DNA of 64,000 nucleotides from Xanthobacter autotrophicus (lineage in GTDB: Bacteria; Pseudomonadota; Alphaproteobacteria; Rhizobiales; Xanthobacteraceae). The position numbers and the translations under genes were made by a program. Under the pieces are notes generated by a model, which made no database searches, was not told where the DNA came from, and saw nothing but the letters and a program-made list of their open reading frames with translations. Numbering within the stretch: the first letter of the stretch is position 1; every line of letters begins with the position of its first letter. This document shows positions 8,051 through 16,506 of the stretch, in pieces. The DNA lies in the NCBI RefSeq assembly GCF_043194295.1, contig NZ_JBAFVK010000006.1; one strand, given 5' to 3'.

Positions 8051-9502
8051 ATGAACAGGAGCGCTGGCATGAGCGGTCGGGTCCTCCATACCGTAGCGGA
8101 AATGGTGGAGGCCATGGGCGCCGCCATGCGCGGCACGCCTCGCGATGTCACCGGCATCTCCATTGACAGCCGCACGCTTTCCCCCGGCGACGCCTTCTTC
8201 GCCATCACCGGCGAGAACAGCGACGGCCACGCCTATGTGGAGAAGGCCCTCGGCGCCGGCGCAGCCCTCTGCGTCGTCGCCCGCGACAGGGCCGATGCCT
8301 TCCCCGACGATGCGCCGCTGCTGGTAGTGGACGACGTGCTCGCCGCCCTCAGCGGCGTGGCCCGCGCCGCCCGCGCGCGCTCAACGGCGCAGATCATTGC
8401 GGTGACCGGATCGGTGGGCAAGACCACCACCAAGGAAGCCCTGCGCATCGCGCTGGGCGCCGATGGCGAGACCCACGCCTCCGCCGCCTCCTACAACAAT
8501 CATTGGGGCGTGCCCCTGTCGCTGGCCCGCTTCCCGCGGGAAGCGCGCTACGGGGTGTTCGAGATCGGCATGAACCATCCGGGCGAGATCACGCCCCTGG
8601 TGCAGCTGGTGCGCCCGCATGTGGCCATCGTCACCACGGTGGAGCCGGTGCACATCGCCCAGTTCGCCTCCATCGAGGAGATCGCCGACGCCAAGGCGGA
8701 GATCTTCGACGGCGTGGAGCCTGGTGGCGCGGCAGTGCTGAACCTGGACAATCCCCTGTTCGACCGCCTGAAGGCGGCGGCCGAGGCGCGTGGCATCTCC
8801 CGCATCGTCAGCTTCGGCGAGGCCGAGGGCGCCGACGTGCGGCTGAAGGATGCGGCGCTGAAATCCTATTGCTCGGTGGCGGTGGCGGATGTGATGGGCA
8901 CCCCGGTCACCTTCAAGGTGAGCATGCCCGGCCGCCACATCGTGCAGAACATGCTGGCGGTGCTCGCCGCCGCCAAGCTTGCCGGTGCCGACATGGCCCT
9001 TGCCGCCCTCGCCCTGTCGCACCTCAAGCCGCCGCCGGGGCGCGGCGTGCCGGTCCAGCTCCAGCTGAAGGGCGGGCAGGCCACCCTGCTGGACGAAAGC
9101 TACAACGCCAATCCCGCCTCCATGCGCGCCGCCCTTGATGTGCTCAGCCGCACCCCGGTGGGGTCGCGCGGCCGGCATATCGCCGTGCTGGGCGACATGC
9201 TGGAACTGGGCCCCGACGGGGAGGCGCACCATGCCGCCCTCGCCGAAGCCATCGTCGCGGCGAAGATCGACCAGGTCTATTGCTGCGGCCCGCAGATGCA
9301 CGCCCTGTGGCAGGCGCTCCCCTCGGATCGGCGGGGCGGCTATGCCATCCACGCCGCCCATCTCGAACCCATGGTGGCCGCCGCCATCCGCGCCGGCGAC
9401 ACGCTCATGGTGAAGGGATCCAACGGCAGCCGCATGGGACCCCTGGTCAAGAAGCTCGCCGAGCGTTTCCACGCCGGCGAGGACGCGCTGCTCGAAGGAT
9501 AA
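8051..9502 (+). CDS. murF: UDP-N-acetylmuramoyl-tripeptide--D-alanyl-D-alanine ligase
   Basis: Last cytoplasmic ligase of the muramoyl pentapeptide pathway. The Mur ligase P-loop is GSVGKTTTKEAL, the central domain has YNNHWGVPLSLAR, and the C-terminal domain has LDESYNANPASMRAAL. Three in-frame ATGs exist at 8021, 8051 and 8069; the one at 8051 has AGGAGGT at 8038-8044 with ideal spacing, giving 483 residues. It is followed after 7 nt by mraY. Confidence 0.94.
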   Translation: MNRSAGMSGRVLHTVAEMVEAMGAAMRGTPRDVTGISIDSRTLSPGDAFFAITGENSDGHAYVEKALGAGAALCVVARDRADAFPDDAPLLVVDDVLAALSGVARAARARSTAQIIAVTGSVGKTTTKEALRIALGADGETHASAASYNNHWGVPLSLARFPREARYGVFEIGMNHPGEITPLVQLVRPHVAIVTTVEPVHIAQFASIEEIADAKAEIFDGVEPGGAAVLNLDNPLFDRLKAAAEARGISRIVSFGEAEGADVRLKDAALKSYCSVAVADVMGTPVTFKVSMPGRHIVQNMLAVLAAAKLAGADMALAALALSHLKPPPGRGVPVQLQLKGGQATLLDESYNANPASMRAALDVLSRTPVGSRGRHIAVLGDMLELGPDGEAHHAALAEAIVAAKIDQVYCCGPQMHALWQALPSDRRGGYAIHAAHLEPMVAAAIRAGDTLMVKGSNGSRMGPLVKKLAERFHAGEDALLEG

Positions 9503-9509
9503 TTTTTCA

Positions 9510-10595
9510 ATGCTCCAGTGGCTTGCCGAATTCCACGCGTCGTTTCCCGCCTTCAACGTGTTCCGTTACATCACCTTCCGCACCGGCGGGGCGGTGGTGA
9601 CGGCGCTGCTGTTCGTGTTCCTGTTCGGGCCGGGCATGATTTCCACGCTCCGCCTGAAGCAGGGCAAGGGCCAGCCCATCCGCACCGACGGGCCGCAGTC
9701 GCACCTGCTCACCAAGAAGGGCACGCCCACCATGGGCGGGCTCATGATCCTGTCGGGCATCGTGGTCGCCACCCTGTTGTGGGCGAACCTCTCCAACCCC
9801 TACGTCTGGGTGGTGCTGCTGGTGACTTTGGGCTTCGGCCTCATCGGCTTCTACGACGACTATCTGAAGGTGACGAAGCAGACCCACAACGGCCTGTCCG
9901 GCAAGGCGCGCCTCGGCATCGAGGCGGTGATCGCCGGCGTCGCGATGGTGATCATCATGACGGCGGGCAAGCCGGGGCTTTCCACCTCGGTGGCCTTCCC
10001 CTTCTTCAAGGACCTGCTGCTCAACCTCGGCATGTTCTTCGCCATCTTCGGCATGTTCGTCATCGTGGCGGCGGGCAATGCGGTGAACCTCACCGACGGG
10101 CTCGACGGCCTCGCCATCGTGCCGGTGATGATCGCGGCGGGCTCGTTCGGCTTCATCGCCTATCTCGCTGGCAACGTGGTGTTCGCCGACTATCTGCAGA
10201 TCCACTATGTGGCCGGCGTCGGCGAGTTGGCGGTGGTGTGCGGGGCGCTGATGGGGGCGGGCCTGGGCTTCCTGTGGTTCAACGCGCCGCCGGCCCAGGT
10301 GTTCATGGGCGACACCGGCTCGCTGGCCCTGGGCGGCCTGCTCGGTACGGTGGCGGTGGCCACCAAGCACGAGATCGTGCTGGCGGTCATTGGCGGCCTG
10401 TTCGTGCTGGAGGCGGTGTCGGTGATCGTGCAGGTGGTGTCGTTCAAGCTCACCGGCAAGCGGGTGTTCAAGATGGCGCCCATCCACCACCATTTCGAGC
10501 AGCTCGGCTGGACCGAGCCGCAGGTGGTGATCCGCTTCTGGATCGTCGCCGTGGTGCTGGCCCTGGCGGGCCTCGCGACGCTGAAGCTGCGGTGA
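9510..10595 (+). CDS. mraY: Phospho-N-acetylmuramoyl-pentapeptide-transferase
   Basis: Integral membrane enzyme that moves phospho-MurNAc-pentapeptide to undecaprenyl phosphate, making lipid I. The 361-residue protein has about ten hydrophobic helices and the catalytic motifs FYDDYLKV, NLTDGLDGLA and FMGDTGSLALGG, with the cytoplasmic MAPIHHHFE loop near the C-terminus. It closes this run of the dcw operon: a strong terminator follows at 10621. Confidence 0.96.
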   Translation: MLQWLAEFHASFPAFNVFRYITFRTGGAVVTALLFVFLFGPGMISTLRLKQGKGQPIRTDGPQSHLLTKKGTPTMGGLMILSGIVVATLLWANLSNPYVWVVLLVTLGFGLIGFYDDYLKVTKQTHNGLSGKARLGIEAVIAGVAMVIIMTAGKPGLSTSVAFPFFKDLLLNLGMFFAIFGMFVIVAAGNAVNLTDGLDGLAIVPVMIAAGSFGFIAYLAGNVVFADYLQIHYVAGVGELAVVCGALMGAGLGFLWFNAPPAQVFMGDTGSLALGGLLGTVAVATKHEIVLAVIGGLFVLEAVSVIVQVVSFKLTGKRVFKMAPIHHHFEQLGWTEPQVVIRFWIVAVVLALAGLATLKLR

Positions 10596-10620
10596 GGGGA
10601 AGGTTCAGTCCCCATTCATG

Positions 10621-10656
10621 AAAAAGGCCCGTGGGAGCGTCTCCCCGGGCCTTTTT
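10621..10656 (+). terminator. Rho-independent terminator after mraY
   Basis: The arms 10621-10631 (AAAAAGGCCCG) and 10646-10656 (CGGGCCTTTTT) pair perfectly, and an inner GGAG/CTCC-type stem (10633-10637 with 10641-10645) extends the hairpin across one unpaired base. The T tract on the plus strand fits termination after mraY; the A tract would serve the leftward gene at 10737-10955 equally well. Confidence 0.92.
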
Positions 10657-10736
10657 CATATCCATTTTCGTATCCATGAGGTTGAAGCCCAACTCTTGCG
10701 CGCCTCACTCCCGTTCCGTCTCTCTTGTGCGCAGCC

Positions 10737-10955
10737 TCACTCCCTTGCGCACGTCTTGATGCCGAACGGCACATAGGCCGGGCAGAAGCGGAAAATGGCG
10801 GTGAGCAGCATCACCAGCCCCACGGCGCCGATGATCCAGCCCCAGCTCCCAAGGCCGGCCAGAGCCTGGACCGACGGTGCCACGAACGGCACCAGGATCA
10901 GCACCACACCCACGATGAACCGCAACACGCGGTCGATCCCACCCACATTCGCCAT
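10737..10955 (-). CDS. Small DUF2892 (YgaP-type) inner-membrane protein
   Basis: A 72-residue protein with two hydrophobic helices (about residues 9-28 and 34-55) and the family C-terminus RFCPAYVPFGIKTC with its two cysteines. DUF2892 proteins are often found fused to rhodanese domains or in sulfide-responsive operons; their exact role is not settled. Of the possible starts, the ATG at 10955 is chosen because GAGGAG lies just upstream and because a longer form would run into the palindrome at 10974-11007. The gene interrupts mraY-murD on the opposite strand. Confidence 0.85.
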   Translation of the reverse strand: MANVGGIDRVLRFIVGVVLILVPFVAPSVQALAGLGSWGWIIGAVGLVMLLTAIFRFCPAYVPFGIKTCARE

Positions 10956-10973
10956 GCCCATCTCCTCAATCGG

Positions 10974-11007
10974 TTCCGCAACATTCAATGTTCCGAATGT
11001 TGCGGAA
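10974..11007 (-). promoter_or_regulatory. 13-bp perfect inverted-repeat operator with ATTC-N8-GAAT core
   Basis: TTCCGCAACATTC (10974-10986) and GAATGTTGCGGAA (10995-11007) are exact reverse complements around an 8-bp spacer. The inner part reads ATTC-N8-GAAT, the motif reported for the persulfide-sensing ArsR-family repressor SqrR and close relatives (BigR). It starts 19 bp before the DUF2892 gene at 10955, a gene type known from such regulons. No ArsR gene is present in the window, so the regulator is inferred. Confidence 0.7.
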
Positions 11008-11127
11008 GGTCAACCACGGGATTTCCCGTAAGACTTCTGTGGCTTGCGAAAGGCATTCGCACTTTCGGCCGTCTTGCTCTAGACGAAAGGGAGACGACCA
11101 TTGCCGCACCGGAATTTTCGCAAAGCC

Positions 11128-12717
11128 ATGATCCCCGTCACCGTCTTCAAGGACCGGACCGTCGCCCTTTTCGGGCTCGGCGGCTCCGGGCTCGCCACCG
11201 CCGAAGCACTCAAGGCCGGCGGCGCCCATGTCGTCGCCTATGACGATGCCGAGGTCTCCCGCCACAAGGCCGGCGAGGCCGGCATCCTGGTCCAGGACCT
11301 GAGGTCCATCGACTGGACGGTGGTGGCCGCCCTCGTGCTCTCGCCCGGCGTGCCGCTCACCCATCCCGAGCCGCACTGGTCGGTGAAGCTGGCGCGCGAC
11401 GCCGGCGCGGAGGTGATCGGCGACATCGAGCTGTTCTGCCGGGAACGGCACGCTATCGCCCGGCGCTCGCCCTTCATCGCCATCACCGGCACCAACGGCA
11501 AGTCCACCACCACGGCGCTCATCACCCACATCCTGCGGGTAGCCGGGCGCGACGTGCAGATGGGCGGCAATATCGGCACCGCCATCCTCTCCCTCGCCCC
11601 GCCCAAGCCGGGCCGGGTGCATGTGGTGGAGTGCTCGTCCTACCAGGTGGACCTCGCCCCCAGCCTCGACCCGTCCGTGGGCGTGATGCTGAATGTCACC
11701 CCCGACCATCTCGACCGCCACGGCAGCCTTGAGCATTACGCGGCGGTCAAGGAACGCCTCGTCGCCGGCGTCGAGGGCGGCGGCACCGCCGTGGTGGGCG
11801 TGGACGACGAGTTCTCCGCCACCATGGCGGACCGGGCCGTCGAGGCGGGCAAGCATGTGGTGCGCATCTCGGTGAAGCGCCCGCTGCCCGACGGCATCTG
11901 GCTGGATGGCGAGACGCTGGTGGTGTCCGAGGGCGGGGCCGAGCGCTTCCGCCTGCCGCTCACCGGTATCGGCTCCCTGCGCGGCACCCACAATGCGCAG
12001 AACGCCGCCGCCGCCTTCGCCGCCTGCCGCGGCGTGGGCGTCGCGCCCGAGGTCATCACCGTGGCCATGAAGCGCTTTCCCGGCCTCGCCCACCGCATGG
12101 AAGAGGTGGCGAACAAGGGCCCGGTGCTGTTCGTCAACGATTCCAAGGCCACCAATGCGGACGCCGCCGAGCGGGCGCTGGCGAGCTTCAACGACATCTT
12201 CTGGATCGCCGGCGGCAAGCCCAAGACCGGCGGCATCACCCCGCTGGCGCCGTTCTTCGATCGCGTCGCCAAGGCCTATCTGATCGGCGAGGCGGCTGAA
12301 GAGTTCGCCGCGACCCTGGGCGGCACGGTCGCCCACGAGATCGTCGGCACCCTCGACAAGGCGGTGGCAGCCGCCGCGCGGGATGCCGAGGCCTCCGGGC
12401 TGAAGGAGCCGGTGGTGCTGCTGTCGCCGGCCTGCGCCAGCTTCGACCAGTTCCCGAACTTCGAGGTGCGCGGCGACGCCTTCCGCGATCTGGTGCGGCA
12501 GGTGCCGGGGGTCGAGGCGCGCACGCGCTCCACCACGCCGGCGGCCCAGAAGGAGCAGCCGAAGGGCGGCCATCCGGGGGGCCATCCTGGAGGTCATCCG
12601 GGCGGCGCGCCCCACGGCATGGGTGGCGGACACGGCGGTAGCCATCCTCACGGCATGGGCAACCCCCATGGTGGCAATCCCCATGGTGGCGGCCATCCGG
12701 GCAAGGGGCATCCCTGA
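11128..12717 (+). CDS. murD: UDP-N-acetylmuramoyl-L-alanine--D-glutamate ligase with His/Gly-rich tail
   Basis: Adds D-glutamate to UDP-MurNAc-L-Ala. The protein has the Rossmann start VALFGLGGSGLATAEAL, the P-loop GTNGKSTTTAL and the ligase segment FVNDSKATNADA. The normal domain ends near nt 12530; after it come about 55 residues made almost wholly of Gly, His and Pro with eleven histidines, absent from ordinary MurD. The ATG at 11128 matches the usual MurD start (529 residues); a TTG at 11101 with GGGAGA upstream would add nine residues and cannot be excluded. Its promoter must lie after the DUF2892 operator region, since mraY is terminated. Confidence 0.93.
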   Translation: MIPVTVFKDRTVALFGLGGSGLATAEALKAGGAHVVAYDDAEVSRHKAGEAGILVQDLRSIDWTVVAALVLSPGVPLTHPEPHWSVKLARDAGAEVIGDIELFCRERHAIARRSPFIAITGTNGKSTTTALITHILRVAGRDVQMGGNIGTAILSLAPPKPGRVHVVECSSYQVDLAPSLDPSVGVMLNVTPDHLDRHGSLEHYAAVKERLVAGVEGGGTAVVGVDDEFSATMADRAVEAGKHVVRISVKRPLPDGIWLDGETLVVSEGGAERFRLPLTGIGSLRGTHNAQNAAAAFAACRGVGVAPEVITVAMKRFPGLAHRMEEVANKGPVLFVNDSKATNADAAERALASFNDIFWIAGGKPKTGGITPLAPFFDRVAKAYLIGEAAEEFAATLGGTVAHEIVGTLDKAVAAAARDAEASGLKEPVVLLSPACASFDQFPNFEVRGDAFRDLVRQVPGVEARTRSTTPAAQKEQPKGGHPGGHPGGHPGGAPHGMGGGHGGSHPHGMGNPHGGNPHGGGHPGKGHP

Positions 12718-12794
12718 TCGGGCTTTGAGGCGAGGCCTTTCGGCTTGAGCCGACGGCGCAGCCCGCCAACACTCATATTGAGCCCCGGCGTCTG

Positions 12795-12908
12795 CCCCTC
12801 CCCTCCCGCACGCGGGAGAGGGAGTGACGGTGGCTTGGGACTGGAACCGGCAGTGCAGCCCGCACCGCTGGTGAACTCTCCCCCCGTGCGGCGACGGCAG
12901 GGAGGGGG
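12795..12908. repeat. Paired GC-rich palindromic repeat, copy 2 (arms in swapped order)
   Basis: The 403-bp gap between murD and the HAD hydrolase gene has no gene. It holds one C-rich arm at about 12795-12823 (CCCGCACGCGGGAGAGGG) and one degenerate arm at about 12873-12908 ending GGCAGGGAGGGGG. Both belong to the family seen at 1890-2040 and 37870-37993, but here the arm orders are exchanged, so the pair cannot fold in the same way. Confidence 0.65.
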
Positions 12909-13120
12909 CTACCGCCCTCTCCGGTGCGGCGCGATCCATATCCTCTACCAACGCGTCGCCCCTTCCCCTCGTCCGCCGGGACACGACTGTTGCATGGCGC
13001 GTCTTTCCAAGCTGAGCGGGGCCTGCCCCAACGCTCACCCCCACGCGCAGCCCTTGTGGTTCGGTTTCCGTCATGGCACTTGTGCGGTGCACAAGAGGAA
13101 ACGCCCCGAGGATACGACCC

Positions 13121-14023
13121 ATGGCCGAGCGCTCTGACAGCACACAGAGGACACACCCCCACGCACCGCCTCTGGTGTCCGGCCTGTCCGCCTACGCGGG
13201 CCAGTACGATCTCATTCTGTGCGACGTGTGGGGCGTGCTGCACAACGGCGTCGCCGCCTTCGAGAGCGCCCATGACGCCCTGACCCGCGCCCGCGCCGAT
13301 GGCGCCAGCGTGATCCTCGTCTCCAACGCGCCGCGACCCAACCGCTTCGTCATGGCGATGCTGGACGGCTTCGGCGTGCCGCGTACCGCCTATGACGGCA
13401 TCGTCACCTCCGGCGACGTTACCCGCGAGATGCTGGCGGCCCGCAGCGGCGCGCGCACCTATCACCTGGGACCCGAGCGCGACCTCAGCCTGTTCGACGG
13501 GCTCGGCCTCACGCTCACCGATCTTGCCGGCGCCGACCTCGTGGTGGTCACCGGCCTGTTCAACGACGAGGTGGAGACGCCGGACGATTACGCGGACGCG
13601 CTCAAGGCCATGAAGGCCCGCGACCTGCCGATGATCTGCGCCAATCCGGACCTGGTGGTGGAGCGGGGCGACCAGCTCATCTTCTGCTCCGGCGCCATCG
13701 CCAAGGCCTATGAAGAACTGGACGGCAAGGCCTTCTGGTGCGGCAAGCCCTACCGGCCGATCTACGACACCGCCTTCGCCCATGCCGAGGTGATCCGCGG
13801 CACCGTCATCGATCGCGCCCGCGTGCTGGGCATCGGCGATGCCCTGCGCACCGACATCGCCGGGGCCAATGATGCCGGCTTCGACAGCCTGTTCATCTCC
13901 GGCGGCATCCATGCCCAGGAGCTGAAATCGGTCGACGGCGCCATTCCGGACACCGAAAGCCTCGCCGAGCTGTTCACCGGCCATGCCCATCCGCGGGGCG
14001 TCATGCCCCGCCTCGCCTGGTAA
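13121..14023 (+). CDS. TIGR01459-family HAD hydrolase
   Basis: A 300-residue haloacid dehalogenase-type hydrolase of the CECR5/NagD-like subclass. The nucleophile motif is DVWGVLHNG, followed by the ILVSNAPRP motif II and the late GDALRTDIAGANDAGFDS motif with its metal-binding Asp pair. Proteins of this alphaproteobacterial family are predicted phosphatases of unknown substrate. The ATG at 13121 follows GAGGA with good spacing; the frame is open 48 nt further upstream. Its neighbour ribF is a frequent partner, so a nucleotide or flavin-related substrate is possible but not shown. Confidence 0.85.
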   Translation: MAERSDSTQRTHPHAPPLVSGLSAYAGQYDLILCDVWGVLHNGVAAFESAHDALTRARADGASVILVSNAPRPNRFVMAMLDGFGVPRTAYDGIVTSGDVTREMLAARSGARTYHLGPERDLSLFDGLGLTLTDLAGADLVVVTGLFNDEVETPDDYADALKAMKARDLPMICANPDLVVERGDQLIFCSGAIAKAYEELDGKAFWCGKPYRPIYDTAFAHAEVIRGTVIDRARVLGIGDALRTDIAGANDAGFDSLFISGGIHAQELKSVDGAIPDTESLAELFTGHAHPRGVMPRLAW

Positions 14024-14058
14024 GGCACCCTTGACGCCTCCCGGCGCCTGCGCCTAGT

Positions 14059-14106
14059 GGTTCGACCGTGGCAGATGGAACCCATTTGCCGCGGACAGGT
14101 CGAACC
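14059..14106. repeat. Nested inverted-repeat element
   Basis: The outer arms GGTTCGACC (14059-14067) and GGTCGAACC (14098-14106) enclose an inner stem GGCAGATGG (14070-14078) and CCATTTGCC (14082-14090) with a 3-nt loop and one G-U pair. The element lies in the 194-bp gap before ribF and has no T tract, so it is more likely a dispersed palindrome or structured leader than a simple terminator. Confidence 0.55.
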
Positions 14107-14217
14107 CCAATACTCTGATCCATCAGTGCACCTGTTCTTCGTCGGCGCTGGCGTGCCTTTGCGCCGGGCGCCGCCCCGTTTCGCCGCGTGAAGACAAGGC
14201 AAGGCTGCTGCCCGCCG

Positions 14218-15168
14218 ATGACAGGTGATCCCTCCTCCGACTTTCTCCTGGTGCGCGGCAACGCACAGCTTCCGCCCGCCCTGGCGCGTCCGGTGGTGGC
14301 CATCGGCAATTTCGACGGGGTGCATCGCGGCCACCGGGCGGTGTTCGACACCGCCCGCGCCATGGCGGCCGAGGCCGGCGTGCCGGCCATCGCCGTCACC
14401 TTCGAGCCCCATCCGCGTACCTTCTTCAATCCGGCCTCGGCGCCGTTCCGCCTCACACCGGAGGCGCGCAAGTTGCGCCACATCGCCGAAAGCGGACTGA
14501 AGGGTGCCATCGTTCTGCCCTTCGACGCCCAGCTCGCCGGCATGGAGGCGGAGGATTTCGTGCGCGAGATCCTGGTGGGGCGCTATGGCGTCACCGGGGT
14601 GGCGGTGGGCTTCGACTTCCATTTCGGCCGCGCCCGCGCCGGCTCCCCGGCTTTCCTCGAAGATGCGGGGCGCCGGCACGGCTTCAAGGTCACGGTGGTG
14701 CCCCCCATGCGGGACGAAGGCGACGCCATCTCCTCCACCGCCATCCGTAGCGCGCTGGCTTCCGGGCAGGTGGGCCACGCGGCGCACATGCTGGGCCGGC
14801 CGTTCGCGGTGGCGGCCGAGGTGCTGCACGGCGACAAGCGCGGCCGCACCATCGGCTTTCCCACCGCCAACCTTGCCCTCGCCGAGGACATGGAGCTGGC
14901 CTTCGGCATCTATGCGGTGCGCGCGCTGACGCCGCTGGGGCGCTTCGACGGGGTGGCCAATTACGGTCGCCGGCCCACCTTCGACAATGGCCGCCCGCTC
15001 CTGGAAGTGCACCTGTTCGATTTTTCCGGTGATCTCTACGGCGCCACGCTGGAAGTGGAATTCCACGCCTATCTGCGGCCGGAGCTGAAATTCGACGGCA
15101 TCGACGCCCTCGTCGCCCAGATCGCGGCCGATGCGCGGCAGGCCCGCGACGTTCTCGCCCGGATTTGA
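14218..15168 (+). CDS. ribF: Bifunctional riboflavin kinase/FAD synthetase
   Basis: Makes FMN and FAD from riboflavin. The N-terminal nucleotidyltransferase domain has AIGNFDGVHRGHRAV and the C-terminal flavokinase domain has GDKRGRTIGFPTANL. From the ATG at 14218 the protein is 316 residues, matching the family; a GTG at 14188 would add ten residues and neither start has a clear Shine-Dalgarno site. Confidence 0.94.
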   Translation: MTGDPSSDFLLVRGNAQLPPALARPVVAIGNFDGVHRGHRAVFDTARAMAAEAGVPAIAVTFEPHPRTFFNPASAPFRLTPEARKLRHIAESGLKGAIVLPFDAQLAGMEAEDFVREILVGRYGVTGVAVGFDFHFGRARAGSPAFLEDAGRRHGFKVTVVPPMRDEGDAISSTAIRSALASGQVGHAAHMLGRPFAVAAEVLHGDKRGRTIGFPTANLALAEDMELAFGIYAVRALTPLGRFDGVANYGRRPTFDNGRPLLEVHLFDFSGDLYGATLEVEFHAYLRPELKFDGIDALVAQIAADARQARDVLARI

Positions 15169-15240
15169 GCGCACCCGGCGCATCCCTGCGATCTGAGTTA
15201 GCCGCACCTTAACCGACACGGCCCCATTCTCGCGGCAACC

Positions 15241-16491
15241 ATGATCGCCGCGAGAAAAGACCGCTCCGCCGTGCCAGCTTCCCCCGTCACGCTTCCCGAG
15301 GACCGCCGCTCGCCCTTCATCCGCCTCGCCGACCTGTTGGCGGGGATGGACCCCGGCCGCCAGCCGTTGAGCGCGGCGGTGGGCGAGCCGCAACACGCCA
15401 TGCCGGATTTCGTCGGCCCGGTGCTGGCGCAGGCGCTGCCCGGCTTCGGCCGCTATCCCCGCGCCGAGGGCACCCCCACCTTCCGCGCCGCCGCCGCCCG
15501 CTGGCTGGCGCAGCGCTACGCCCTCGCCCGCCCCATCGATGCCGACCGCGAGGTGCTGGCGCTCAACGGCTCGCGGGAGGGCCTGTTCTCCGCCGCCATC
15601 GTGGCGCGCCGCCTGACCGATCCGAGGAAGGGCGCCAAGGGCCGCCCCGCCATGCTGCTGCCCAATCCCTTCTATGCCGCCTATGCCGCCGGCGCGGAGG
15701 CGGCGGGCTGTGAGGCAGTGGTGGTGCCCACCTCCCGCGACAGCGGCTGGCTGCCCGACCTCGACGCCCTTGACCCCGCGCTGCTGGAGCGCACGGTGGC
15801 GATCTACATCGCCTCCCCGGCCAACCCGCAGGGCTCCATCGCCTCCGCCGCCTATCTCGGTCGGGCGCTGGAGCTGGCGCGCCGGCACGGGGCCTTCCTG
15901 TTCTCGGACGAGTGCTATTCGGAAATCTACCTCGGCGCGGAAAAGCCCGCCGGCATCCTGGAAGTGGCGGGCGACGACTTCAGCCGGGCGGTGGCCTTCA
16001 ACTCCCTGTCCAAGCGCTCGTCCCTGCCCGGCCTGCGCTGCGGCTTCTGCGCCGGCGACCCGGCCTTCCTGAAGGATTTCCTCGCCTTCCGCTGGGTGGC
16101 GGCGCCGCAGGTGCCGGAGCCGTTGCAGGCGGTGGCGGTGGCGGCGCTGGAGGACGAGGCCCATGTGACCGCCTCCCGCGACCTCTATCGCGCCAAGTTC
16201 GATCTTGCCGACCGCATGCTGGAGGGTCGCCTGGGCTATGAGCGACCGGGCGGCGGCTTCTTCCTGTGGCTCGATGTATCGCACCTTGCCTCCGACACCC
16301 TGTCGGGGGGCGAGGCGGCGGCGGTGAAGCTGTGGCGTGAGCAGGGGCTGCGCACGGTGCCCGGCGGCTATCTCGCCCGCCGCGACCTGACCGGCGCCAA
16401 CCCTGCCGCGAACTTCCTGCGCGTCGCCCTGGTCCAGGATCTTCCCACCTGCGAGGAGGTGCTGACCCGCCTCGTCGCCGCCCTCACCTGA
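15241..16491 (+). CDS. Class I/II PLP-dependent aminotransferase (possibly DapC-like)
   Basis: A 416-residue fold-type I aminotransferase. It has ASPANPQGSIAS, the PLP-anchoring ELxxxxG... YSEIYLG stretch and the Schiff-base lysine in NSLSKRSSLPGLRCGF. The arrangement resembles succinyldiaminopimelate aminotransferases, and its place near cell-wall genes and just before ftsK makes a role in diaminopimelate supply plausible, but aminotransferase substrates cannot be read from sequence. Start is the ATG at 15241. Confidence 0.8.
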   Translation: MIAARKDRSAVPASPVTLPEDRRSPFIRLADLLAGMDPGRQPLSAAVGEPQHAMPDFVGPVLAQALPGFGRYPRAEGTPTFRAAAARWLAQRYALARPIDADREVLALNGSREGLFSAAIVARRLTDPRKGAKGRPAMLLPNPFYAAYAAGAEAAGCEAVVVPTSRDSGWLPDLDALDPALLERTVAIYIASPANPQGSIASAAYLGRALELARRHGAFLFSDECYSEIYLGAEKPAGILEVAGDDFSRAVAFNSLSKRSSLPGLRCGFCAGDPAFLKDFLAFRWVAAPQVPEPLQAVAVAALEDEAHVTASRDLYRAKFDLADRMLEGRLGYERPGGGFFLWLDVSHLASDTLSGGEAAAVKLWREQGLRTVPGGYLARRDLTGANPAANFLRVALVQDLPTCEEVLTRLVAALT

Positions 16492-16506
16492 AGGAGAGCA
16501 GCGCCG

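Noticed and set aside
15198..15212. CtrA-like TTAG-N7-TTAA before the aminotransferase gene
   Set aside because: One base off the consensus and no supporting context; expected by chance in a window this size.
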